A stretch of 64,000 bases of DNA, taken from NCBI GenBank assembly GCA_030704615.1, contig CM060734.1, forward strand, positions 25,420,001 through 25,484,000, written 5' to 3'. The notes beneath the pieces are model-generated. The model was given only the letters and a program-made list of their open reading frames with translations, was not told the origin of the DNA and made no database searches. A program made the position numbers and the translations under genes. This stretch comes from Takakia lepidozioides (lineage: Eukaryota; Streptophyta; Takakiopsida; Takakiales; Takakiaceae). Positions 19,504 to 31,500 of this stretch are shown one piece after another; the first letter of the stretch is position 1; each line of letters begins with the position of its first letter.

Positions 19504-22500
19504 ATGGCAGCTGAGGAGGGAGTGTTTGGCTTCTAGGTGGGGCAGCACGTTCACTCCCTGAATGCTGAAAAGGGTCCCCAGTCTGGCACTGTTACTTTTG
19601 CAGGACCAGTGGATGGTTATCAGGGCGTCTGGATAGGGGTTGACTGGGACAATGGGCAAGGCCGTCACAATGGAACTGTAAATGGAATTCACTACTTTGA
19701 CACAAGTGGGGAGCAGTCAGGGTCATTTGAGCGATCCCATACTCTTAGTGTTGGGGTCTCCTTACTCGCTGCTCTCTCTTCCCGCTACAAGGCAAACCCA
19801 GATGAGTCAAGACAGGGTATATATTCCACTATCTCTGCTGTGTGTAGATAGACAATATGAGACGGAAAAAGTTGTCGAGGAGGCAACAAGCTCGGAGAAA
19901 TTTGAGTGACAGGACAGAGGAAGCCAGGAGGATGCAGAAAGAAGAAAAGGGAAAAATAAAAGTTTATAATGTCCAAAGGAGGCCCATAGGAGAACTATAT
20001 GATAGAGCCCACATGTACCTCAAAGGGAAAGTACCCCCTGCAAGAGGACCAGGCTTGATATTATTTAGGCCAACTTCACAGTCAGGGTCATCTTTTCTGT
20101 GTGTGTACATGGCATAATATGGCTGAGATTTAATGCTACTCAAGAGCTAAGTGATGATTCAGTTCTCTTTACATCTATTCCAGGTGTACAGAGCATCTGA
20201 CTATGTTTTTGGCCGAGCTGCTATCTAGATGGACAACTTCATTTCAGATTGTTGCTTGTTAGCATACATTGATATTTGTCTTTATGCTGCAAATGGCGCT
20301 GCTCCTAGATAGGTTGATTTATGATGCATTTGTCGTTTGGATTTTGCATTTTTCAGGTCCACCATATTATGCTAATCACTGCCTACAAGGATCAGCTGCA
20401 GCAACATCTTAACAGGGCTGTGAGTGAAGCTATGATGTTCTGCTAGAACACAGAGCAGGAACTCTACAAACTGACAGGTAAGGAGAACTTGGGCTTGCAT
20501 GTGTTTGTTAGTACGTACTGCAAAATAGAGTAGCCGCGGATTGGAGACACCTGATCCAGGAAATTGAGCTCAAGCCATTGTACCTCCTTTAGCCTAGCCA
20601 GAGGATGTTAAAGAGTCTAACGGCCGAGCTGCGTTTCTAGGGCCTGGGATATAGTTGTACAGAGGTAACTAATTTGGAAGGGCACTATGAACAGGGCACT
20701 ATGAACGTCCAGTTATCTGCAAGTTAAATACTTGGCTTCGAGCTATTATTACAACTGTCCTTGGAAATTTACTTACCCTTGGAAATTAACAATGCGTGGA
20801 CTCTGCAGGAGCATCCCCGATTTATGGCAAAGGAGCAGCTACTCTCTCAAGCTCGGCCCTCTCTTCTGGGCTGATTTCAAGCTGATCAAGGTCCAAAATG
20901 TACAAAAACTAGAGATCTACATTTCTACAGTCTATAGAAGACGATATAGAGTATAATAAGAGAGATTGTATTATTACATTTTGTGTGTCTTTTTATACAT
21001 GCTAGAAAGTTGTGTCTCTTGACACCACAACCGATTCTATTTTAGTAGTCACACATTCCCTATTGTGACCTTCACTCCCTATAGTTGTGACTCTTGAAAT
21101 GTCCTTTCATATATTAGATGAATGTACACTGGATGAATGTTGAGGTTGACTACTCAACACAAAACAAATATTTCTTGCTCACAATCGGAGCCTGTGTCAG
21201 CTGCTCATCAAGATCTGGGATTTGAGCCATAGGTGTACCAACACGAAGGCAAGCAGCGTGGGCCGCCAGTAATTCTGGATATAAAGGGTACTGTGCCACA
21301 ATCATTGCTGTCTGTTTTGCACTTACCCATTCTGCGTTTTGCCTTTATACATTGTCCGAGTAAGTCTGCATAATCACTCACCCGAAGGCGCCTGTCAGGA
21401 ATATCGATCTATGTACCATATAATACTCTCCGACCCTCAGGTACCTATCCTCAACAATTTGTCCCAAGTAGGTCCTTCCCGAGGTCCTTCCTGGGGTCCT
21501 TAGGAGGTCCTTTCTCTCTAGTAGCTGCCAGTACTGGCATAACTCCATCCTTCCTTACTGGTGCAAAGTACCCGCTGATCCATGGACGAGAATCTGCAAT
21601 GTTCCTCCCGCAGCAGTTCCCTCATGAAAAAGCTTTTGCATCACTGTTAATGCAGATCAAGGGACACTAGCCCCTCCTCAACCCCTGCAGGCCAGACCTT
21701 CGTGAACCTCAGTCATTAACATAATCTTGAACAAACTAACAAATCGAGAGAGAGGAGGAGTGACTACACTACACTTGTGCTTTGCTTCTCTCTCTCCCGC
21801 CCTCGCTCTCTCTCACCAAGCCATACATCGGTTGCCATCCCTGCGCCTGCTGCCCCCTCGTCTTCTCGCCCACCCATTTGCCCGCGGAAGACAATAGGAA
21901 TAGTGTAAGAACTTAATGGACGCGTGCGATCTGACGGTACTTTTGCCGGCAGCCTGGGCTCCTCCGGCGGGGCCCCTGTCAAAGCCTCCCCACCCCGCTA
22001 TGCTACTAATTCCACATTTGCCCATTCTTGAGCTTTTTTTTCTTTTAAAAAAAAGGAAAAGACTATGTACCCCCAACTCATTTGCCCAGTTTGGGAAGGT
22101 CAGGCAACCCGACACTGTGGGAAGAGCGAATCAGTGGGGCCGCAAGAGGCACTAGCGTAGAAATAGGAGGCCGATGGAAGGTAGATTTTTTGTAATATTT
22201 ATGCGGCTTGGGATGGGCGGTGGGCCCCGCCCTTCTAGATCATTCCAGAAGCAGCAGATGAGGTGGTGGGCCCCCTTCTAGAAGGCTCCACCACAGCCTC
22301 CAAAAACTATATAAGGAGGCTAAGGGGGGTTTATTATGATTGTCCCGCGTCCCTTTGATGGGCTTTGCAAGCAGGGCCCCCTTAGAAAATAAAAAGTTGG
22401 AACCTCAACCAAACGGGGACAGAGCCATTCGTTATGTATATTTTATTTGATCCCTGAAGTAGCATCCAGACTGTCTTTCTTTGTAATATCTCTAACGGAT

Positions 22501-25500
22501 TCCCTGGGTGTCTTGTCTCCACGTGCCTTCTTCTCCAGTTGTGCAGCCTGCATTGCCGACCCCATCACTCTTACCCCGCGACACCAGCGCATGTGTGCGG
22601 CTCTTCATCAGTCCCACACAAATGGTACTTCTCCATTTCATCCCAGTGTCTTGCACGCGCCACCTCCTGCCTTTGCTTGGCATTGGCTTTCAACGCTAGA
22701 TGTTCTTGGCGCATTTCAGCTAGGACTGCCAAGGCCTCGTCTTTATACAAGAATTCCAGTGGCACTACGTCATGAGGTCCAACTGGCACTCCGTCTACCC
22801 TTAGACAGGCTGGCTCGTGATCCTGATGATATACCAGCATGGTATCTTTTCTTGTTATTTCCTCAGTGGTGTTTGGTTTTGCCCCCTCGTGGCGGTCAGT
22901 CAGGGCACAGAGAGACGCGCATCCGTCTTCGCCGTTTTTTATCTGGAGATTGGGAGAGTCTGCAAGATGAGCATCAATTACGGGCACTAGCCCTTGCGGC
23001 ACGCGCCCCTCCCGCTTCCTCCACGCAGCCACCTCATCGGCCCACAGGCGACTTCGTCATAGTCTCATGTTAGGCCGTGTTGGCGAGTACTCACGGGCGG
23101 CCAAGGCTTTAGCACCTTCCTCACCAGCGCCTCCATCACCGAATACTGTCACTACCCTCGAAGCCCTTCACCCATCAGCTCAGGATATTCTACCGCTTTT
23201 TTGTTGAGGACTTCGAGCCAGACAGGATCTCAAGCTAGATCGGGATCAGGCTTCAGTCCCCATCTTGCAGCGGCAGGTCCTTCGGTCTCTTGATGAGCAT
23301 CACTTACGTGACTGTTTCTCTCCACAGGACTCTGCTAGTGGCTTCTCTCAGCTATTTCAGATTTGCTCCTTTATTGCTGCTGGCCGTATCCCTGCCCCAG
23401 TGGCCCGTCTCCTTGGGCCTCCAGATTGTTGGCTATGAGCAAACCCTCAGGTACTGGCATCCGCCTATCGCAGTTGGAGAGGTTCTTTACCGCCTTGTCA
23501 GCCGCTCACTTTGTCTTCAATTTCGAGATGCCTTCTCCGGACACCTCTTTCCGCACCAGTTCAGGGTCGCCACTCCAGGCGGTTGCGAGGCGGTGGTTCA
23601 GGGGATTCGTGCAGCTCTTGATCTTCATCCGGATTGGGTGGTCTCCAGGTCGACGTCACCAACGCTTTCAACACTGTATCACGAGCGGCTATCTTTCAGG
23701 AGCTCCGTTCAGCCGGAGAGATTTCCACCAGCTCATTCCGTTTGTTCGATTATTCTATGCATCCACCACTCCCCTATACTACAGTCATCATTCTCGCCTA
23801 GGTGAGTGCTCCATCATTCAGTCCGAGGTGGGACCCGCCAAGGCGATCCTTTAGGAGGACCTTTGTTTGCCATGGCTCATGTCCGCGCCCTCACGGCTTC
23901 TGCACAAGTTCACTCATCTTGTCTTTTTCCGTTGGTGGCAGACGACACGCACATTGTAGGCCCTGCCTCACAGGTACTTTCAGCTTCCTATCATTTTGTC
24001 ACCCAACTCTCTGTCGTGGGCCTTTTCAGTGCAACCTCGCAAATGTGCGGTGTGGTCTCCGTCCGGTCTCCCTGCAGATTTTGTCCTCCCTGCTCACTTC
24101 ATTGCTCTGCCCAATGGCATCAGAATCCTGGGAGTCCCTTTTGGCACCACCCAGTTCACAACGTCCTTTTTGGAAGATGCACATCCACCAGGATGCCACC
24201 CACGCCGATCTCCTTCTAGGCTCGGAGATGTATAGGTAGCATATGGAATCTTGACCAAATGTTTCCTTCAGCGTCCCTCATATCTCTTCCGCACTGTTCC
24301 ACCCAGCTCAGATTTCCTACACCTCTTATCTGGGTTTGATACTACCATAATGACTATCTTCGGGAGATTGCTAGGACCAGGAGCTCTGGAGGTGTCTCAG
24401 GGACTTTTGCCACAACAACAAGCCACATTGACCGTCTCTTCCGGTGGTGTGGGTCTTTAGTCCACTGTCACTACCGCCCCGTCAGCTTTCCTCGGCAGTT
24501 AGACATTGGTGGCGCCAGCCCTCACTTCACGATTTCTCTGTGACCATCGTCCCATCCTTATGGACGTCGTTGCACATGTCGCAGTGACATTTTACCCTTC
24601 CAGCAGCATCTCCGCTCTGCACGAGATCTTCTTCCGGCACCGGCACGAGCATGTCTACCACCATTTGAGCAGTTGGTTGCTCAAGGCCTCGACCATCTTT
24701 AGGAGTCCATTTCCGAGCGCGTGCACTGTCATTCCTTTTCCGGCATGCTCTCAAGTGCTTCTTCTGAGTTGCATCGAGCCCGACTTCTATCATGCGCAGG
24801 ACTGGAGCAGGGGCATGGTTGACAGCACGACCCACTATCTCCCCTATTTTCACTACTGCGCTCCGCCTTCGACTCGGTTGCCTCATCCTTCGGCATTGGG
24901 CCTTCAGCGCTGCGTCTGTCTTCAGCCCATCGATGACCTTGTCATCCATCTCCTCCGCTGTCCATGTGGTGGTGAGCGCACTGCGTCTCATGATATGGTT
25001 CGCGATGCGGTGGCATCTATTGCTCATGAGGCAGGGTACCATGTACTGCATGAGCAACCACATCTACGACCCACGCTCATGTCACACTCTACACGCCGCC
25101 GTGTTGACATCGTCCTATCTAGAGATGGTTTGCGTACCTTAGCAGATGTCGTTCTCGCCGACCCCACTCGAGCGGATCTGCTATCTCGCGCAGCTACCAC
25201 ACCAGGCACGGCAGCCACTGTAGCAGCCTAGGCCAAGGAGCGCAACTACAGCGATCGTCACCCCACCGACACATTTCTTCCACTGGCGGTCGAAATATTT
25301 GGCTCATTGCACCGACACTTCGACGATTTCCTGCAGACATGTGCACATCATGCAGCCAAGAGCGGGTCCACTGACATCCCACATGCCTCCGTCCTTGTCG
25401 CCTACTATCGACAACGTGTTTCAGTTGCTTTGCAGAGAGCACAAGCCATCTCTATTTTGTATCGGGCTGATGTGGCTAGCTCCGCGTCATCTCGTCTTCC

Positions 25501-28500
25501 GCCTCTGCCTGACACTTTGCCTATCTCCTTGCCTGATCTCCTCCAGGCTACTGGGAGGGTCGCTCTGCTTGAGTAGTTTACTATAGCTTCTGTTTTCGTC
25601 GCTGGTTCAGTAGCTTAGTATAGCTTTTGTTTTTTCTCTAGCTGAGTAGCTTACTATAACTTTTTGTTTTCTTCTTTGTTTCTTGTTCCTTCCCCCCCCC
25701 CCCCCCACCACCTTTTTGGGAACTTCACATCATATACACGTTCACCCATTGTACATGTTGTAAATAAAGTCTTCCAGGTTTCATCATTTGGAGTTGCCTC
25801 ATAACCTTAAGTTTGTGGCACATCTGGAAGTCGAGATGTGCCTCGTTGTATGATGGTAATTCCCCAGCTTGTGTATTTGCCACTCGTGCTCGCATTTACG
25901 TTGATCTAATTATTCAAGGCCGGAAAATGTGGGAAATGTTGGTCTTAGAAGTACGCAGACAAGCGTGCGTGCCGCCTTGCTCAACGCCTTTGATGGAACT
26001 TGGGCCCTTCGAGGCATCCTTTGCACCAGGGCTGGAGTAGACCACCTGATGGCTGGAGACTCACCTAGCCCGTGGCCCTCCCCGGCAAGCAGGGACAATT
26101 TGGAAGAAATCAACTGGAAGCACCGCAAAAACAGAACCTCTAAAGTCAAGGCTCATCTCAACTTCGAGCCGCTTCGTAGAAAGCGAACAATAAGAAGGAA
26201 GAAAGAAAGAAGACAGAAACATTACGAAGGGCCACCAGCACATGGGACAGGGTAGAATAAACCAAGAACTACTCCAGGATACAGGACACATGAAATTACA
26301 GAGAAAACTACAGGGTACAAAGAAAGAAAAAAGGAAAGAATCTTCAGAGTCCACGAGAAGCGTGGAGAGTTTATGGTACAAAGAGAATAGCACCATTACA
26401 ATACTGGTATGTAAACATAAGACGTTGTTTGCCGTAGCCACTGGGTCAAGAGAATGTGACTAGCCATCACTTACTAAGAAATTTCTGTAAATAGCAGTAA
26501 CTGAATCAGAATTTGAAGGTTTGGCAGTTGGCAAAGTCCAAGAAAAAGAGTGGCTTGGTGCAGATGACATGTATATTGTGTCAGTAAGGCAGACGCGAGT
26601 GGCAGTGGAGCTGGTGGGCAAGGCCCAGGTTGAAGATCGGCAACGCCGTTTAAATGCCTTGAGATTGGCCTCCCTTACCCATGCAGGGGTTGGTTCCGCT
26701 GGCCCCCCTGGAGAGATTGAAGATATATCACATCAGTAGTGTCTTACTCTTCAATATTCACCTGTCCATCCATGAGTTTCCAAGCAACCCTCGATGTTGG
26801 TCAATATTGCTGGAGCCTCTATCTTAGGCATTGTTTTTGAACTTTTGGGGCTGAACACATAGGGCTCAAATTGGTGAAAAGAACAAGGGACATTTAATCA
26901 GTGTAACCTACTAAATACTGGGGTCTAGGAAGGCTTATGTCAGATGCATCCCATGTAGAACTTTTAGACACAATCTCAGTAAGGATGATGTCAAGTGGAG
27001 GTCTTTTGTCTGAATTCTTCAAGAGTTCTACATTGTGCTGCAGACATTAATGAGCTGGATCTTACTGGGAACCTCCTTCCCCACTGGCATGTAAGAGATG
27101 TACCTTCCATTCTGATCTATGGTGTTCACTGTTCATTGCATCAAGATTCTGCAAGAGATATAAATGGTTATGGTTCAAGATGATTATTTTCACATTTGAA
27201 ACTCACCAACTGCGGAGTTATTACCCTTCGTTTCCCAAATGGCCTTCTTGGACACTGTACATTTCCACTAATTGTGGTCAAGTATTCACGTCAGATGAAC
27301 TAACATGGTATGATTGTGGACAGACATAAGCAAACTTTCACTCTAGCCAATGCTTGAGTATCTCAATCATATGTATAGAATCAAACGGGTGTGCTGGCAT
27401 GTTGCAAGATTTTTGTAGGAGGTGGGGCGTATCTGTGACGAGCTACCTGCACTCAGAATTCTAGACCTCAGCAGTAGGCGTATCTCATTTGCTTTGAACG
27501 GTCCATTCCCTGTATTCTCTGCTCTCACAGCTCTGGTTCTCAACAACTTTGCAATCTCTTGGGGACAGGTATGTTGGGTCCTGAAATAGCCTGTCCTTTG
27601 GTTTTCTTTCATCTTAGAGACAGGGATGAGAAATTTCGCAGTGGCAAGAGAAGAGATTATACTAATTTGCTTAGGATGGGTGTTGAGATCTAATTCTGTA
27701 CACAAATTGGTGGTGGAACGAGCTTTATGTCTGATGGCAACGACTAGGGGATCTGGTATGCTCAACATATATCCATGATCTCCCCTTGCAAACACCTAGG
27801 CCAAAGAGGGTCAAGCAGCTTCCATGCCGAATGCAAAAGTCCACCACTCACAGAAACCACCTCTTTCATTATGGTTAGTCCTGGTTATGTAATTGTGTTT
27901 CAGTTTTGCAGGTGGAGTTACTAAAGAAGTCGCTTCCTCACAGGAGCTTTCATTTTGTACAAATAAGCTACAAAAATTTGAGGTAATCTTTAATTTTGAG
28001 ACTCAACCCACCACTCTCTTTTTATCCCTCTCTGCAAACTGCTTCTTTCTTTCTCTCTATTTTCAATGGCCACAAGGCTACGGCGAACAACGTCTTATGA
28101 GTACATTCTCTATTTTAAAGATCATATCCTATCTCTAGATTGTGAGTGCGGAAGTTGTGAGTGCAGTTGCACTGATGCCTCTGTATTATCTGGAGGCCAC
28201 AGAATGAGATCCACTTTTGAACTTTGTTTCTTAAGAGGAAAGGCATAGTCCAAGCCAGGGTTCTTGCATACTATGAGCATCAACCCCCATGTAATTAATT
28301 CTCTTAAGAGGTCTTATTAGACCTGTAAAGCACATTGATGCACTTCATGGTTCTCATTATGTGGGATGCTCAACTTGAGCACCCGGTAGCTCTTTTGGAC
28401 CATGATGTTCAGGGGGCTGCCTGCATCTCTCCCTTTGCATTTGAATGATGTTTGAAGTTGGCTATGGGAGGTGGTAGGTCAGGAAGGCATTGATAGCATG

Positions 28501-31500
28501 CCAACTGAAGGAGCCTTTGTTCAAGGATTTGAGTTGCTGCGGCTGTTGAACCTGGAAGACAATTTCTTTGACAGCTGGCATGAGATCATGAAGCTTTCTC
28601 AATTGCAGAGGTGCCTTTAAGCAATGTGTCTTTCTTTCTTTGCTTTTGGGCTGCTTCTGGCTTCACTCTTTGTCTCTTGTTTCTTGCTTTCCTTTTGTCC
28701 AATAAGCTCTTAGACAATCACTCGAACAATAGTTTTATTTTTTGGCTCTGATTTTGTTTCCTCTCTCATGTTTTCTTCCATTTTGTCCCATAAGCTCTAT
28801 GAGCTTTCCGCGGACATTAGAAAGCACCATTTCATTTCATTTCATTTCAAAGTGCCTTGTGGGTCATTGATGTGTTTTTGTGTAGGTAGTTTGAATCCAG
28901 TCAGATGTCTTCATGCGACAACTTGTTCACCAGTGTGGAGAAACATTTATGCTCAATTTGAACCACCACATATAAAGTAAGGGACAGTGGAAGTGAGAGA
29001 CCTGTCAAGCAAGGATTTCTAATGTATATTTGGAAGCCCCTGTACTATCGTAGCACAGAATGATGTCTCTTGTTTGTCTGGTTTGTCTGGAAAAGTGCTT
29101 GGTGTGCTTGTCTGGCCTCAATCTTTCAGTCACCAAGAGAAATCTCAGGGTGCCGACACATTGTTGTTTGCAGCTTGGAGCAGCTGTCTTAGCGGAAATC
29201 GTCTCGAACATATCCTTTATCGAGGCCCATGGAGCTCTGTTGAGGGGATGCAAGATGGAAAGATCATGCAAGTTTGCATCTTTGCGGTGCCTTCTTCTAG
29301 GTGCGAATTTTATGCTCTTCCATCACCATACCAAAGATTACAGGGACACTCAATGCTAGTAAGCTAATTGGATGAAGCTATTCTGTGCATAATAATCGGA
29401 TATCGTTGTCGATGCAAGGGTGCAGCTAGGAATAAGACTTCAGACTGGCCAGCTGTGAATGCTCTGGACCAATTTCCTACCCTCCAGGTATTTGAGTGAG
29501 TGATTCATACTCCACAGACACACATTTCTTTCTGTTCATTTCACTGTCATGGACTGTTCATTGGATCGTTTGTTAGCAAGTCTACTATGGATGTTCACAC
29601 AGGATGTGCGGTTATCTGAGAATCCTCTTACAGATCTAATGAAGGGCACTGCAACACGCTACTGCTCATCGCTCGTATTGGGAAATTAAGTAGCCTTAAT
29701 GGCAGCCAAGTACGCACCCTGTTCCGTTTTGTGTATGACTAATTTTTTTGTCTGGATTGTGCCCTCTCTGTGACCATACACGGTGGTGTACACATTTACA
29801 TCTACGTCTCTTCTGCTAGGTACATGGAAATGGATGTTCCAGTAGTGATGAATCACTTCTTCTCTTTTCATCAAAATGTTTCCTGAGATGCTACATGATT
29901 AATACATGTATGTGGATGCCTGCACCAATGTATGTAAATAGTCTGGGACTGCCTGGTTTGCAAGTCTGCCTTTGGCCTTTTTTACCTGTAGCATTCAGTG
30001 AGACATGAGCAAGTCTGCTGTCACTGCTTTGGTCTTTGCACATCAACAGCCCCTTAGTTATCCTGTTTCTCTAGTATTCATCTCAAATTGTTAGGGCCTA
30101 CCACAAAATTTGATCGATTGATTCGTGTGCATGTAGCCAAGGTTGTGTCCTTGGCTACATATTCAGTGGCTGTATCTGTATTATTGCAATGCATGGAGTT
30201 GAAATGGAAAGCGTTGGCTTGCAGCAGACCAAAAAAATATTGTACTTTTTTGCTGGGCTCCTCACTAGAGAGAGTTGGTGCAGATGAAAGGTGGTGATTG
30301 TGCTCATCTGGTGGAAATTTCTGCAGGTTAAAGCAAGAGAGAGGAGAGATGTGTCAACCTTTTTCTTTTTCTTTTTCTTGTCCTTTTTTCTTTCTCTGTT
30401 ATTTCTCAGTGTCCCATGCTCCCTCTTAGCCTTCCGTGGGCACTACATCTCTTCTATATCAGAGGCCTTGACCAGATGTGTCTGGCAGCTTACCTGCAGG
30501 CAGCACATTGTCTACTTTGTGCCATTGGCCCTACATCATTGGCCCTAAGGGCCCCCCATGGAAATTTCAGTCTTCTCCTCTTCTCTCCCCTTTTTCTTCT
30601 GTTTTTCTTTTCTTTGCTGTTTGTTTCTGGTTTCTCCTCTGAAATTCTCTTTAACTGTGGATCAGATCTTCACATTACTCCTTTTTCGGTTACCATTAAT
30701 TGTAAGTATGGAGATAGCTCACTACCTATAAGGATATTCTCCTCTTCTCTCTTGTCACTTCTGCCAACCAGTTGTAGACCGTGTGACTAAGATCTGTCAC
30801 CTCTGAAGCAAAATTAAGTGCTACAGTAGCAGCATCGAAATCAACATTGTTTTTCTAGCATGTTGCCTAATCAGCTTACACTGCACAGTGCACAGTGCAT
30901 TGTCATTGGTTCTTCCCGATTGCAATGTCGATTTTGTGATGAGCCTCACATAGACTTTTGCACTGAAACCCGTCAACTTATCCAGGATGCTTAGTATCCC
31001 CTGGGGACTTACAGCTGACTCTTGCAGGGATGTGCAATAAGTACATCTCTCCCACCACTCTGCATGATATTGTTTTCAGATTGGTTTAGTCCAACATGTT
31101 CTTGTCTGCTACTTTTCTCCTAATCAGTAGTATCTGGGTGAGTAATTTTCATCAAAACAGGGGCTTTTACTTTCTGGCAGATATGTTCGCCACGTGCTGA
31201 CTACCATGCAAACAAGCAACACTGAAGAGATTACTACGTCCCACCCCCGGTATATTTCACGTATCCTACTTCATATGGTCCCAAATGCTTTGAAGTAGCC
31301 TTGAAGTCTTAGGACCCGCAAGAAAGGTTCTTCCTGGGTTCTTTGGCCACGACTTTCTCTAATGTCGTTACCAGATGTTATTTCTTTTTTATGTCCAGCC
31401 ACAGTAGAGGTACTTCTACAAATTCCATCTTCAGGAAACTGAAACTTTCTTCAACACAAGTGGGAGGAGAAGCAAATCCCTGACCCCATTCCTGTGAACA

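Larger units (their letters stand above)
19817..22231. other. TBCE intron 1, left part: no gene beyond KNOX fragments
   Basis: Apart from the two KNOX domain segments I recognise nothing here. A Lys/Arg-rich plus-strand frame at 19857-20117 resembles no family I know. The 21,320-22,200 stretch has minus-strand frames that could be upstream KNOX sequence, but I cannot confirm it. Confidence 0.35.
22400..25790 (+). mobile_element. Degraded non-LTR retrotransposon (LINE-like) in TBCE intron 1
   Basis: A plus-strand reverse transcriptase of the non-LTR type is recognisable in pieces across all three frames. An N-terminal part reads DRLARDPDDIPAWYLFLLFP (about 22800). RT pieces follow: PIAVGEVLYRLVSRSLCLQF, then DVTNAFNTVSRAAIFQEL (motif A, near 23655), GGTRQGDPLGGPLFAMAH (motif B, near 23830) and FPLVADDTHIVGP (motif C with ADD, near 23930). 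A thumb region LPNGIRILGVPFGTTQFTTS follows, then a long C-terminal domain. Order is continuous with no large deletion, but there are at least six frame changes and several stops. The 5' end is undefined; the 3' end has short tandem repeats, a C15 run and an AATAAAG signal near 25765. It has the same orientation as TBCE. Confidence 0.8.

Noticed and set aside
20930-21130. Possible copia LTR end (AT-rich, TATA-like, TGTGTGTC words)
   Set aside because: No partner LTR, PBS or copia coding sequence was found around it.
22571-23032. Minus-strand ORF of 153 codons over the LINE N-terminal region
   Set aside because: The plus-strand frame carries the retrotransposon-like sequence in order with downstream RT motifs. 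The minus frame is a GC-rich shadow.
24527-25063. Minus-strand 178-codon ORF
   Set aside because: It is a shadow of the plus-strand LINE C-terminal domain, which has the recognisable Cys/His and DIV..ADVV pattern.
28828-28850. CATTT/TTTCA pentamer runs at 28828 and 33284 as a meaningful paired signal
   Set aside because: They are short low-complexity microsatellites in introns, with no further symmetry.
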